NCBI GenBank assembly: GCA_018136815.1
Contig: CM030938.1
Location: 718,128-782,127 of the forward strand
Direction: 5' to 3'
Length of the DNA: 64,000 nt
From: Isochrysis galbana
Taxonomy: Eukaryota > Haptophyta > Isochrysidales > Isochrysidaceae
Below the pieces are notes generated by a model that was not told the origin of the DNA, did not search any database, and worked only from the letters and a program-made list of their open reading frames with translations. Shown in pieces: positions 1 through 8,847 of this stretch. Both the position numbers and the translations under genes were made by a program. The first letter of the stretch is position 1. Each line of letters opens with the position of its first letter.

Positions 1-293
1 AAAGAAGTCCTCAAACTGTCTCAGCTCGTCTATCACCTCGTGGAAGAGGTGGGAGTAGGAGGAAGGCGAGAGAGAATTGTTGCGGAGCTCTGAGAGCATC
101 GTGGAGGCATGGAGGAGGGCTGTGCGGAGGTGGCGCTGCTCGAGGGAGCGGTGGATGTGCTGTGCCTGCTGCTTGAGTGCCGTGCGCGCTTGAACGAGGG
201 CTGGCTCGACGCTCATCGAGGGGGAAGGGGGAGGGGGAGGGAGGGGGGGGAGCACCGCGGCGGCGGCCGCCGTGGGGATGGCTCTTCTCTCTT

Positions 294-425
294 CCCCTCT
301 CTTCTCTCTCTTCTCTCTCTTCTCTCTCTTCTCTCTCTTCTCTCTCTTCTCTCTCTTCTCTCTCTTCTCTCTCCTCTCTCTGCTCTCTCTCCTCTCTCTC
401 CTCTCTCTCCTCTCTCCTATCTCTC
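294..425. repeat. 9-bp pyrimidine microsatellite
   Basis: A run of about fourteen copies of a CTCTCTTCT-type 9-bp unit that degenerates to CTCTCTCCT. All three plus frames stay open through it (Ser/Leu or Phe/Leu repeats), so ORFs here are artefacts of low complexity. A CTA trinucleotide run follows at about 511-560. Confidence 0.9.
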
Positions 426-910
426 TTTATTCCCTCTTTCCCCTCTTTTTTTCCTCTATCTTGCTCTCGCCCTCTCCCAAAAATCAAGTGTCATATGCAT
501 TGCATTTTGTACTACTACTACTACTACTACTACAAGGAGTACTACTACTACTTCTACTCTACTGCTACTCTACTTAGATATTAGATAGGTAGAGTAAACA
601 CATGTACTCTATGAATAGAGTCCATAGAGTACTTCTCCACGATAGAGAAGTAGAGTACTCTAGTCTAGAGTACACACAATCAAAGGATAAAAGTACGCAC
701 GTGTAGCCAGGTAGTGGGTCCTCCTATATGTCGGTATCAGTAGATATGAGAGTCTCCGTCAGAGTTTTCTTGTTGTGTGAGTACAACCTTTGAATTTTAT
801 TTAAAAAGTTATTATGAGTTATGATATTCTTATTCTTATTACTGCTTCTGCTTACTGTTACTGCACACACGGCACGCGGCTCTTGACACACTACTTTCTA
901 GGCTCAGGTA

Positions 911-1010
911 GAAATATGCAGCATATTTGATTGCATATTTGGGTAGATTTGCCAGATCTGCATATTTCGACACATGTCGTCCGCATATTTTTTGCATATT
1001 TGGGTAGAAT
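911..1010. repeat. AT-rich GCATATTTGGGTAGA repeat
   Basis: The word GCATATTTGGGTAGA recurs at about 932 and 992 with shorter GCATATTT copies between. It resembles the TATTTGGC-rich MITE family found elsewhere in the window (19.9, 34.0 and 60.9 kb) but is not clearly homologous. I see no gene in 560-1500. Confidence 0.5.
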
Positions 1011-1513
1011 TGGAGTGGGGGAGAGGCAAGGCCCCCCCTGGTATTGAATAGTCCCCCCTTGGTATTGAGTAGGCCCCCCCTTGGAGGCGTGCCTCATGGG
1101 CGAGTGGCCCCGCCGCCTCTGCTCCGCCCCTCTCCGCCCCTCTCCCCCCTCCCCCTCCCTCCCCCCTCTCTGCCTGCTCCCAAGCGCCCTCCCCCGTCCC
1201 CCCACGCGCTGAGCAGCCCTATCTTCATGCGCCTCAGATCGCTCGTCCCACGCTCGCGCCGGGCTGCGTCGCAGGATGGGCATCAGGTCACGTTCCGTCA
1301 AAAGAGGACCAGGCTGCAGTGGGCGCGGTGAGGCGCACCTTCTCCGGCACCCAGAGGAGCGTCACGAAACTCGGAGGGGTGAACTCCCTCGAGTGACTGA
1401 AACTAGTCGTGGAAAAGAATGAAGAAGTTGGGTGTGAATTCTGATTGATGGATCTGAACGCCAGCCCTGATACGGTGTGTGCGAAAAGTTTTTTTACCCG
1501 TTATGTTACATAA

Positions 1514-1732
1514 ATGGCGTACCCGTTTTTCATTGACGACGCGCAGCTTGCCAATGAATGGAAGACCAGACACGGCAAGTGGCGTATTTTTCTGGCAGTG
1601 GGCATTGCCCTTCTTGCGGTTTTCGCAATCGCGTACACAAAGAGCGTGATTCCACTCTTTGTCGCCGTAGTTTTGGTCCTCATCCTCCGGTTCATCTTTC
1701 CAAGTACAGCAAAACGAGGCGGCGTACGTTAG
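1514..1732 (+). CDS. small two-helix membrane protein candidate (72 aa)
   Basis: Not recognised. The reading has a polar N-terminus of about 24 residues, then two hydrophobic stretches (about residues 26-43 and 46-63) separated by a short YTK turn, and ends in a basic tail (AKRGGVR). That is the layout of a small hairpin membrane protein. The DNA is less GC-rich than its neighbours. A minus-strand ORF (1403-2065) overlaps it but has no domain-like pattern. The start is the first ATG after stops. It could be a gene of an inserted element together with the 130-aa ORF at 2014. No homology can be checked here. Confidence 0.4.
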   Translation: MAYPFFIDDAQLANEWKTRHGKWRIFLAVGIALLAVFAIAYTKSVIPLFVAVVLVLILRFIFPSTAKRGGVR

Positions 1733-1920
1733 ATCTCTCGCGGGACAGGTGTGATGAGCTGCAATCACCCGCGGGGGCGCCATGCGTGGGTCCCCTGTCC
1801 GGGAGACGAAATCAGCCAAACTCCTCCCCGCCACTGGGGTGTGTGTGTGCACACGGCGCCGGTGCACGGCGTGCTCGTGGGTGATACGATCTTGGCAAAA
1901 GAAAAACACGGGTGTATAGC

Positions 1921-1968
1921 CATTCGATAGCTCAACTCGACTGATGTCCCATGGTTGACGGATCGACA
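1921..1968 (+). repeat. 48-bp direct repeat, left copy
   Basis: 48 bp starting CATTCGATAGCTCAACTCGA, repeated in the same orientation at 2543-2590 with one mismatch. A related sequence around an ACACGGG(G)TGTATA word precedes both copies, at about 1906 and 2517. The pair brackets the 130-aa ORF. Confidence 0.85.
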
Positions 1969-2013
1969 TCTTGGACAAACCATGGGTTTTTTTCTCGATA
2001 GAGTTGTAGGGAT

Positions 2014-2406
2014 ATGTATCCGATGTATCCGCATATGCATGTATACTTTCGAGGAAACAACACAAGGGACGATATAATTAAAGAGTACCAAAGGCGGCAG
2101 AACGACAGGCTAAATGAAGTAAAATACATGGAGGATTACTTCGGAATGCATAGACCAGATGATAATGAAAAATACGACCTCATTGATATAATGAAGAACA
2201 TGAGGAGTGACGGTTGGGACATAACGGCTTTGAATGACTACAAGCTCTATCAAGAACAAATGCAGCAGGAGTTCGAAAATAGACGTCAATATATGCTGAG
2301 GGAGGTAGATGCCAGAGTTCTGGAATATATGAGGACTGAAGGTTGGGATGTTACACTGCTACCGCTAAACACTGGCCCATCCGTCTTCAGAAAAATCGAT
2401 CTTTGA
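2014..2406 (+). CDS. hypothetical protein with internal GWD repeat (130 aa)
   Basis: Not recognised. The protein is acidic and probably helical, and carries two copies of a short motif: MRSDGWDITALN near residues 67-78 and MRTEGWDVTLLP near 110-121, spaced about 43 residues apart, so it may consist of two related helical units. Codon use is much more A/T-rich than in the cellular genes of the window. The first codons (MYPMYPHMH) may be upstream of the real start. It lies between two 48-bp direct repeats. The composition and bracketing suggest an insertion, but no hallmark protein supports a virus or transposon label. Confidence 0.45.
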   Translation: MYPMYPHMHVYFRGNNTRDDIIKEYQRRQNDRLNEVKYMEDYFGMHRPDDNEKYDLIDIMKNMRSDGWDITALNDYKLYQEQMQQEFENRRQYMLREVDARVLEYMRTEGWDVTLLPLNTGPSVFRKIDL

Positions 2407-2542
2407 GTCCTCTGTCAGCGCCCACTCGAGCAGGCGGACGTCGCCCCGCTCGGCGGCCCACGCGCTGAGCTCTCGCCACGAGGGGCGATCGTCCTCGAAG
2501 ACGGGCACATACCAGAACACGGGGTGTATAAATAGCCATGGA

Positions 2543-2590
2543 CATTCGATAGCTCAACTCGACTGATGTCCCACGGTTGACGGATCGACA
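2543..2590 (+). repeat. 48-bp direct repeat, right copy
   Basis: Partner of 1921-1968 (one mismatch). Both end in TTGACGGATCGACA. Spacing between copies is about 622 bp. Confidence 0.85.
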
Positions 2591-2924
2591 CCTTCCACAT
2601 CGACGTGGACCATCGTGCACGCGAGCGCTTGGGTCAGGGCAATACTTTTAGCAAGAGTCACCCAAACTTTTGAGCCGTACTTGCGTGATTCTTGCGGGGA
2701 ACCACCCAAACTTGTCACCAAACTTGTCGCGCAATTTGTCCCCAAACTTGCAGCCCACTTGTGGAGCTGGCCCAAACTTCTGACTGGCTCGACTACCAAC
2801 CCAAACTTGCAAAAAAAATTTTTTAAGTGATCAAATCTCAAATCTCAAACATATGGCACGTCGTGGCACGCAGCACACACATGACACAGTACACACAATA
2901 ACCTCATTCAGCCCTTATAGCCTT

Positions 2925-3116
2925 TCAGCTGCTGGCGCACTTCTTCCGAGCGTTATTATTGTAACGCAACATCAATGCGGCTGAGATCTGATCACCAAGA
3001 CTCAGTGAACGATCCGCACCAAACATGCTGGCAAGCAATGAAAATACACGCTCACACGATGCAGAATTAGGAGTCAAAGAAAAGGCAATTCTTGCGGCAG
3101 ATACACCTCGAACAAG
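2925..3116 (-). pseudogene. hAT transposase C-terminal dimerisation domain, fragment
   Basis: Reading the minus strand from 3116 to a TGA at 2925-2927 gives a peptide with the hAT dimerisation signature: ARIAFSLTPNSASCERVFS, then SLLASMFG, and near the end ALMLRYNNN. It matches almost word for word the C-terminus encoded at 7478-7673 on the plus strand. Only about 60 residues of a roughly 600-residue family remain and no start codon is attached. Upstream on the minus strand (3117-3260) an acidic open stretch in another frame does not look like transposase and may be captured host sequence. Confidence 0.8.
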
Positions 3117-3520
3117 GTGGAGAGGCCATCGCGCAAGCGCCCCTCCTTCACCACTTCAACATCCTCTACATCCTTGTCGTTGCTCCAGTCCTTGTCGTCG
3201 CGCAGAAGCGTTCCCTCCTCGTTGATCTCGCGCGTAGAAGAGCTGCCTCGTCTTGTGCAGTGGCGCTTACCTACGGCAAAGACAAAGAAGGGAGGGGTTG
3301 AGCATGCGGGTGCGCGCGCGCCCACATGCCTCATATGCATCAGCGGAGCAGGCCATTGTGTGGAAGGGACGGGCATGGCGCATGTGGCATGTGGCTCACC
3401 TCGCTCAGCCATTGCGATATCCGTGCCAAGAGTGAAGCAAATGACGTGTGAAGAGAGTTGCACCCTCGTTTCAATGAATAAAACTACCTGTTTACGTGAT
3501 AAATAGGATCTTGCCGACTA

Positions 3521-3544
3521 CTGATGAGCCGAAACGCTCATCAG
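3521..3544. repeat. 9-bp perfect hairpin with CGAAAC loop
   Basis: CTGATGAGC, then CGAAAC, then GCTCATCAG: a perfect 9-bp stem inside the hAT element, followed by a C/T-rich run (3551-3586). See rejected items for why it is not called a hammerhead ribozyme. Confidence 0.6.
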
Positions 3545-4671
3545 GCCCGTGCCCCCTCCCCCCCTCCCCCCCCCCTTTTTTTGGGCTTTACTTGTAGATA
3601 GAGGCTGTTATACTTGTAAGTTCGAGGGATGTGGCACCCAAACTTGCAGGCACTTGTAGCAGGGAGCCCAAACTTGTGACGCGATCAAGAAGCCACCCAA
3701 ACTTTCGATAACATTTGTAAAAGTATTGCCCTGACCCAAGCGAGCGCGAGCGTGCAGACGCAGCGAGGGCAATGCAGGAGCAGCTAAGGGCTGGCGAGGA
3801 CGAGCGCGAGAGCGGCAATAGCGACACCAACGACAACAACGATCTGAACGACCGCAAAGATCCTCCTCTCCTTGTTCAAGTTGGCTCGAACGTCAAGCAC
3901 ATGGAGCTCGGTGAGGGCACCGTGCACCGTCACTGCATTGGGCCATGGCACGCTCCATGGTCCTGAGAAGGTGCAGATGGAGTACATCTTGAACGAGGAG
4001 AGGGAGAGGAGAAGAAAGTGGGTCTTCATTCACGCCTTGAGCGTGCAGGTATGCGCCAACCTCACCCCAAACCTTGCGTAGTGCTGAACGCGTGCTGCCT
4101 GCGCTCTACACCCGGCGCAACACCCGAGCAGAGCTCCTGTAAAAGGGAGAAGTGGGTGGGGCAGTGCGTACGAAAGAGGCCGCCGCGTAAAGCCGCCGAT
4201 TTCGTGCTCGCTTTGGATCCAAAGGGTGTTCTTGTCTCCACGTTTCGCTCGCTATGTTCCGTTGCTTCTTGTTTCGATTCTCACCCCTCTGGTCAGCCCA
4301 GGTCCCAAGTTCCAGGTCTTGTCAGAGCAAGGCTAATCTCACTCTTGGAGATTGCCTGCGAGGGCGCGCCGGCAGCTAGCGCGGGATGCGGTTCTTGCGG
4401 GGAGCTCATGGAGCTTTCCTCGGGGGTGACTACGGGCATGGTGCATGGTGATCGACGCACGACGCACGGCGCACGGAGGGCGCGGAAGTGTGGAAGGAGG
4501 CTTGTGGGAGGTGGTGGCAGGCGACTGGGGGTGGCTCAGGCGCGTGCTTGACTTGTATTGACTCGTTGACTCGGGGTATAGACTCGGGAACTCGGGGGGA
4601 CTCGCGTGGGAACACGGTGGGACTCGACGAAGTCGCTACAAAAACACTCACTAGAAACCCAAAAACCAAAG

Positions 4672-6007
4672 TAGGGATCTAGGGTCGGTCGTGTCCTCGG
4701 GCCGGCGTGCGCGCGCCTCGTGGGGACTCGCGCTGGCGCGCATGCTACGCGCCAACCGATCCCTGACTCTCGTCGACCTAACGGGTCATCCAATCGCCTC
4801 GAGCCGCGCCGATGACGATCCCGACTCGGCGGCCGTCGTGCACGCCGTGCGGGTGGCTGGCGCGCTCGGCGCCGCCGTGCAAAGTCACTGCTGGCAGCCG
4901 AGGCAGAGAACTTTCGCTGTGCTGTCGTCGTAACGCGCGCCCACCTTGTCGAGCGACGCCATGTAGATGCCCGCGCCCGCCGCCAAGCGCACCCCGTGCC
5001 TGCACGACGCGCACTGGCCCCCCTGTTTGATGAGCAGGGTGACGATCAGATCGGTGCACTCGCACGCCACAAGCGGAGCAACTTCGTAGCGAGGACGCTT
5101 CGTGCGCGCCGACGCGTCGGCGCCCATTTGTACCAGTTTGGCCGCCGGATCGTCGCGCAGTCGCTTGCACAGCTTTGCGGAACGGCAATCGTCGCACACC
5201 GCGTAGTGGAAGGTCAGCCGAGTCTTAGCTTGGTCGCTCCATATCACTGAAGTATTGAAGATCGTGCGTGGGACCTCGCAATCCGTGCACGGCGTCCCCG
5301 TGCCTCTAGGCTCGCCTCCGTTACTCAACAAAGCGAGACGGCGCTCGAGCTTTCGTGCATTCCTCACCATGGACATGGGTCTCGATCGACCGAATGTGAC
5401 TGGGACTTCGCTCTAACTGGCGTTTTCATTTCTAGGGTGACACGAGCGATCTGGTGAGAGATGGATGCGTGGAACACAAGAATGGCTTGTTCACTTGGAT
5501 TTTGTATACACATGGACGCGGTGTACCCGTCCCACCCATATGTGAACGAGTCGAACGATTCGCACTGAAACAAGCGCACGCACGTCCATGCGACCCCACT
5601 CGCATATACGCTTTGCAGCTGCGCTATACTATGTGTCCGCGCCACGTCTGTCCCTCGCTCGTTCGCTCTGTGTGTAAACTTGTCCCATGCAACCACCACC
5701 GCTCCGTTTTCGCCCCCGCCAACCCCGACGGCACCTTTCCCACTGCCTCATTGCGTTTCACCTCGCCTCACATCACCTCGAGGTGGTATAGCTCCCCCGA
5801 TGACGCTCCTGCCACGACCCTCGACCCGTGGATCGCTACACATACCACCGAGCTTGGCGCGTAGAACACACCGCCACCCTCTATCATGCGCACCGTCGCA
5901 TTGTCGTGCTCCACCCTCTCACCATCGCTTCCGAAGACCACGTCGTCGCCGCGACGCGATTCGATGGTGTCGAACAAATCGGCGTCCCAGACTTTGATCG
6001 TCTCGTC
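4672..6007 (-). repeat. inverted mosaic duplicate of 12.5-19.9 kb
   Basis: Three blocks on the minus strand follow, in order, three separated blocks of the plus strand further right: 4890-6007 matches 12513-13630 with no indel I could find and roughly ten mismatches; 4699-4890 matches 17578-17769; 4672-4698 matches 19861-19887. Relative to the right side, 3,947 bp and 2,091 bp are missing at the two joins, with 0-1 bp microhomology. The blocks carry the end of the WD40 gene, the HNH-like gene's first half and part of the LRR gene. Confidence 0.9.
4891..5376 (-). pseudogene. truncated copy of HNH-like zinc-domain gene
   Basis: Near-identical to the first 162 codons of the intact gene at 13144-14260, starting with the same MSMVRNARKLERR. 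It breaks exactly after the last Cys pair (CLGC) at the duplication join, where LRR-gene DNA begins. It keeps four Cys-x2-Cys pairs but lacks the remainder of exon 1 and exon 2, so it is probably non-functional. Substitutions relative to the intact copy include E to V, A to V, E to G, G to S and Q to K. Confidence 0.85.
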
Positions 6008-6302
6008 TTTCGAGCCGGACACAATCTTGGTCCCGTCAGGGGAAAACGCCACCGAGAAGATCCGATCGCTATGGGCGTTGGATTTCTCACTCTTGAGCTC
6101 GAGTGTGCCTGTGTGGGAAGGTAGGAGGAGTCAACTTTGGCCGAGGAGAGGCAATTTGCGGCCAAAAATGCACCTGCATCCCAGACTTTGATCGTCTTGT
6201 CAACCGATCCGGACACGATCTTGGTCCCGTCCGGCGAAAACACGACCGAGCAAACATCATTGCTGTGAGCGTAGGTCTGTTCGCTCTTGAGCTCGAGTGT
6301 GG
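5768..6302 (-). CDS. WD40-repeat protein, C-terminal exons (cut by gap)
   Basis: Two exons on the minus strand: 6174-6302 (129 bp, one complete 43-residue WD40 unit) and 5768-6108 (one WD40 unit plus the C-terminal tail), separated by a 65-bp GT-AG intron (6109-6173). Each unit contains [12 protein letters not shown] and TIKVWDA, the classic blade signature. Both introns sit at the same place in the repeat, so exons and blades correspond one to one. The protein ends in [11 protein letters not shown]. The upstream part lies beyond the N gap. An almost identical tail sits at 12513-12752 next to the NACHT gene, so this is probably the WD40 end of a NACHT-WD40 protein. The stretch 5377-5767 is intergenic and duplicated with it. 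Confidence 0.8.
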
Positions 6303-6337
6303 CTGTTTGGGAAGGCAGGAGGGGTCAGATTTGGCCG

Positions 6338-6437
6338 NNNNNNNNNNNNNNNNNNNNNNNNNNNNNNNNNNNNNNNNNNNNNNNNNNNNNNNNNNNNNNN
6401 NNNNNNNNNNNNNNNNNNNNNNNNNNNNNNNNNNNNN
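6338..6437. other. 100-N assembly gap
   Basis: Exactly 100 undetermined bases, a typical scaffold placeholder, so the true distance is unknown. It interrupts an intron of the WD40 gene on the left and begins inside a hAT transposase relic on the right. Linkage across it, including the inverted arrangement of the duplicated blocks, depends on scaffolding. Confidence 0.97.
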
Positions 6438-7673
6438 GATGAGTGCGCCTCTCCATTTCACTGCAAAGAGCAGCACAGGCGCACCGGGTTGCTTCGAGCC
6501 TTCAACCCAGCCTTTGCCTACGGCAAGGTGAATGAGCTTTGGGTCCATCGGCTCGTTGAGATTCCATCCTTTCATCATCTGCCCAGTGTTAGACAAAAGT
6601 TGCTGGATGAGCTTCCGCAGTACTTGACCGCATGTCGCGGGACGAAAATTGATCATTCGGAAGTGCCGACGTTCACTAAGGAGGTTCTGATGTGGTGGGC
6701 ATCCAACAAGAGCAAGTCAACTAAGTTTATACTTGGTTGACCCATGGGGGGGCACGAGCCCCCCCCCTCTCTCCACTCCTCCCCTGCCATGGGGGAGGAA
6801 CCACCCATCCTCCTGGCACGCCTGATGGCTTGCCAGGAGGCCACTGCCCTACTGACCCACTCCCTTCCCCACAGGCTCGCCCCATTCGCCCATCCTGGCC
6901 CCTCGTGGCCAGCCCATCGCTCCAACCCCCCCTCCCCCCCCTGGTCGACAGGCAGACAGGTGCAGATTGGGGGCCCCAGAGGCTCAGGAGCGCCAGCGAG
7001 GGAGAGGCAGGGGAGACCAGGGCCCAGTCCTAGCCTCCTCTGCCCCCAGAGCTGGCCTCCATGAGCCTCCAGGGGTCGCCAGGGGCAGCTGCAGGCCTGC
7101 CGCAGGCGCGCCATCGCGCGTGCCGCAGGAGAGGGGAGAGAGCGCGCGGAGAAGGGGGTGGGCGGAGCGAGAGCTCCGCTCACCGAAAAATAGGTAAGTC
7201 CCGCACCTGTTTACAGGATAAGTCGGGGCTGAGACCTCCGCCCACTCGGAGACACAGGAGGAAGGGGGGGAATGATCACCGGGGGGGGGCGCGGGCCACC
7301 GGACCATATCTAAGCCCTTTTCCCCTATCCCCCTAGTAGTGCACGGGGGGAGTCGCCTGATGGCGGGGGGAGAAGGGCCGGGGAAGTGGGGGTGTAGAAA
7401 GTTTCCTACGTGAGTAGAAAGTAGAGGGTCCACGGCCGCGTGTGCGGTGAGACTATTAAAAGGTTTATCCAACAAGAGTAAGTTCCCTACATGGGCATCC
7501 GCGGCAAGGATTGCATTCAGCATGTCTCCAAATTCGGCTTCGTGTGAGCGTGTGTTTTCGTTACTTGCCTTGATGTATGGCCCGAATCGTGCGGCCTCTC
7601 TAGCGGATCAGATACAGGCGTCGTTGATGTTGCGTTACAACAACAACAACCGAGGGGAATCTAAATCTAATTG
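6438..7673 (+). pseudogene. hAT transposase C-terminal part, split by a retroposon
   Basis: From the gap to 6717 the plus strand encodes an open stretch ending LPQYLTACRG ... EVLMWWASNKSKS. From 7467 the same peptide resumes (SNKSKFPTWASAARIAFS) and runs through SASCERVFSLLALMYG and LMLRYNNNN to a TGA at 7671. This is the conserved C-terminal dimerisation region of hAT transposases. The 749-bp insertion between the halves is a retroposon with a 17-bp target duplication. The N-terminal part (BED finger, catalytic core) is missing or inside the gap. It is related to, but not identical with, the fragment at 2925-3116. Confidence 0.85.
6718..7466 (+). mobile_element. short retroposon, family A, with 17-bp target duplication
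   Basis: Starts CAACTAAGTTTATACTTGGT and ends GAGACTATTAAAAGGTTT. It is flanked by ATCCAACAAGAG(C/T)AAGT at 6701-6717 and 7467-7483 (17 bp, one mismatch), which lies inside the hAT reading frame. The same start and end occur in the copy at 39009-39771 and in the longer element 35605-38630, so this is a short non-autonomous member of a LINE-like family. Its 5' third resembles the Pro-rich 5' coding region of the long element. I see no convincing protein of its own. Confidence 0.85.
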
Positions 7674-7842
7674 AATCTGTGTGATGTTTGATATGTGAAT
7701 GAATGTGAATGGGTTATAGGTGACAACAATATTTTTTTATTTTTAACAAATTTTTATGGGTCGCGGCGCGGCAAAGGAACGGGACTAGCGCTCACTCAAG
7801 ACAGGACACCCTGCCGCGGCAAGCGCAAGCACCTTTCCCCCC

Positions 7843-8847
7843 TTATGCCACCCAGCTCTTCACTAGCTTTCTACCTGCGCTAGCCAGAGCGCCCCTCCCT
7901 CCACACTCAGACAGCCCCCTACGCCAAGATCCTGTTCTGGTCTCGCAGGCAAGGGGGCCTAATGGGAGGGAGAGGAGCAACTCCTCAGAGAGGAGCTGTG
8001 GGGAAGGAGATGTCTGAGTGGGGGCGCTATACCCTTGCGCTAGGCATGGGCAGCGACGCCGCCTCAAGACATGTCCTCCCTCTTGTCTTGAGTCGAAATT
8101 TTTGGTGCTTGAAGCAGAGGGCAAGGGGGTTTGTGCTTCTTGGGTTAGTTGTAGTTGGAAGAGGGAGTGGGAGAGGGAGTGAAGTGTTGGAAGAGGGCCT
8201 AAGGCAGGGCACTGAGTTGTAGGTAATTGTGGCCCACAAGAGTGGGGTGAAAACGTGAAGTGTATCAACAAGGGTCTTGAGTTGAAATTTTTGGTGCTTT
8301 GAACAGAGGGCGAGGGGGTTCGTGCTGTTTGGGGTGGTTCTAGAGGGAAGGGAGAGTAGGAGAGGGAGTCAAGTGTTGAAGGAGGGCCCAAGGCAGGGCA
8401 CTGAGTTGTAGGTTCTTGTGGCCCACAGGAGTGGGGTGAAAACGAGAAGTGAGTCAACATGTTGAAAAACAGAGGCACAAGTTGCTCTCCGTAGGAGATT
8501 GATGGTTGTGAAGTGCCCTCCCATGTTGGGTGCACTGATGGTAGAGGTTTCCACCATGGGGAGGGCAGCTGAGCTGCCCTCCCACATGAGGTGCTCTTGG
8601 GGTGGGAGGGTTTCCCACTGTTGGAGGGGGTCTCAAAGACCCCCCGCATGCTACGCAGAGCCATGGGGGCAACCTGTTCGGTGCCAGTACTCGCCACCCC
8701 GCGCGCTTGCGCGGGCGTGGTTTGGATGGGCTGGATGGGCTCTGAGAGGGCTTTCTGACGAGCCGCCTCGGGCGGCATGGGGCGTCCCAGGTGGGGCGCG
8801 GTGGCGAGGGTCGCCTGGGGCTCGGGAGCGGTCGCGGCACGCTCCAT
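7843..8847 (-). CDS. Pro/Ser-rich ORF of the 7.7-8.9 kb retroposon (334 aa)
   Basis: A single uninterrupted frame inside the retroposon. The first 130 residues are rich in Pro and Ala and begin MERAATAPEPQ. The middle consists of two 63-residue tandem repeats containing FSPHSCGPQ and TTQCPALGP, encoded by the 189-bp DNA repeat at 8085-8461. There is no zinc knuckle, reverse transcriptase or endonuclease motif. It probably corresponds to the N-terminal (ORF1-like) part of the family. Whether it is translated is unknown; the open frame may simply reflect a recent insertion. Confidence 0.5.
   Translation of the reverse strand: MERAATAPEPQATLATAPHLGRPMPPEAARQKALSEPIQPIQTTPAQARGVASTGTEQVAPMALRSMRGVFETPSNSGKPSHPKSTSCGRAAQLPSPWWKPLPSVHPTWEGTSQPSISYGEQLVPLFFNMLTHFSFSPHSCGPQEPTTQCPALGPPSTLDSLSYSPFPLEPPQTARTPSPSVQSTKNFNSRPLLIHFTFSPHSCGPQLPTTQCPALGPLPTLHSLSHSLFQLQLTQEAQTPLPSASSTKNFDSRQEGGHVLRRRRCPCLAQGYSAPTQTSPSPQLLSEELLLSLPLGPLACETRTGSWRRGLSECGGRGALASAGRKLVKSWVA
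8085..8461 (+). repeat. 189-bp tandem duplication
   Basis: Two copies, 8085-8273 and 8274-8461, each starting GTCTTGAGT(C/T)GAAATTTTTG and ending near a GTCAACA/ATCAACA word. Divergence is moderate. The period is a multiple of three, so the minus-strand frame is kept. Confidence 0.85.

Larger units (their letters stand above)
2629..3739. mobile_element. non-autonomous hAT-type DNA transposon, complete
   Basis: Both ends carry a perfect 22-bp terminal inverted repeat starting TTGGGTCAGGGCAATAC (2629-2650; inverted at 3718-3739). The element is flanked by an exact 8-bp duplication GCGAGCGC (2621-2628 and 3740-3747), the duplication length made by hAT transposases. Subterminal zones hold repeated CCCAAACTTG words: about six between 2660 and 2815 and three between 3639 and 3705. 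These resemble transposase-binding iterations. Inside, on the minus strand, is the C-terminal end of a hAT transposase (2925-3116). The length of 1,111 bp is too short for an autonomous copy, so it is an internally deleted or gene-capturing derivative. Confidence 0.85.

Noticed and set aside
1500-2600. Label of integrated virus for the AT-richer islet
   Set aside because: No capsid, polymerase or other hallmark gene is present. Composition alone is not enough.
3515-3550. Hammerhead-ribozyme-like CTGATGAG...CGAAAC sequence
   Set aside because: Only three bases separate CTGATGA and GAAA, so stem II cannot form, and no cleavage-site GTC follows on a pairing strand. It is better explained as a simple 9-bp hairpin.
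5364-5699. 111-codon ORF conserved in both duplicate copies (also 12821-13156)
   Set aside because: Conserved only because the whole segment was duplicated recently. It overlaps the start of the HNH-like gene and has no domain-like pattern.
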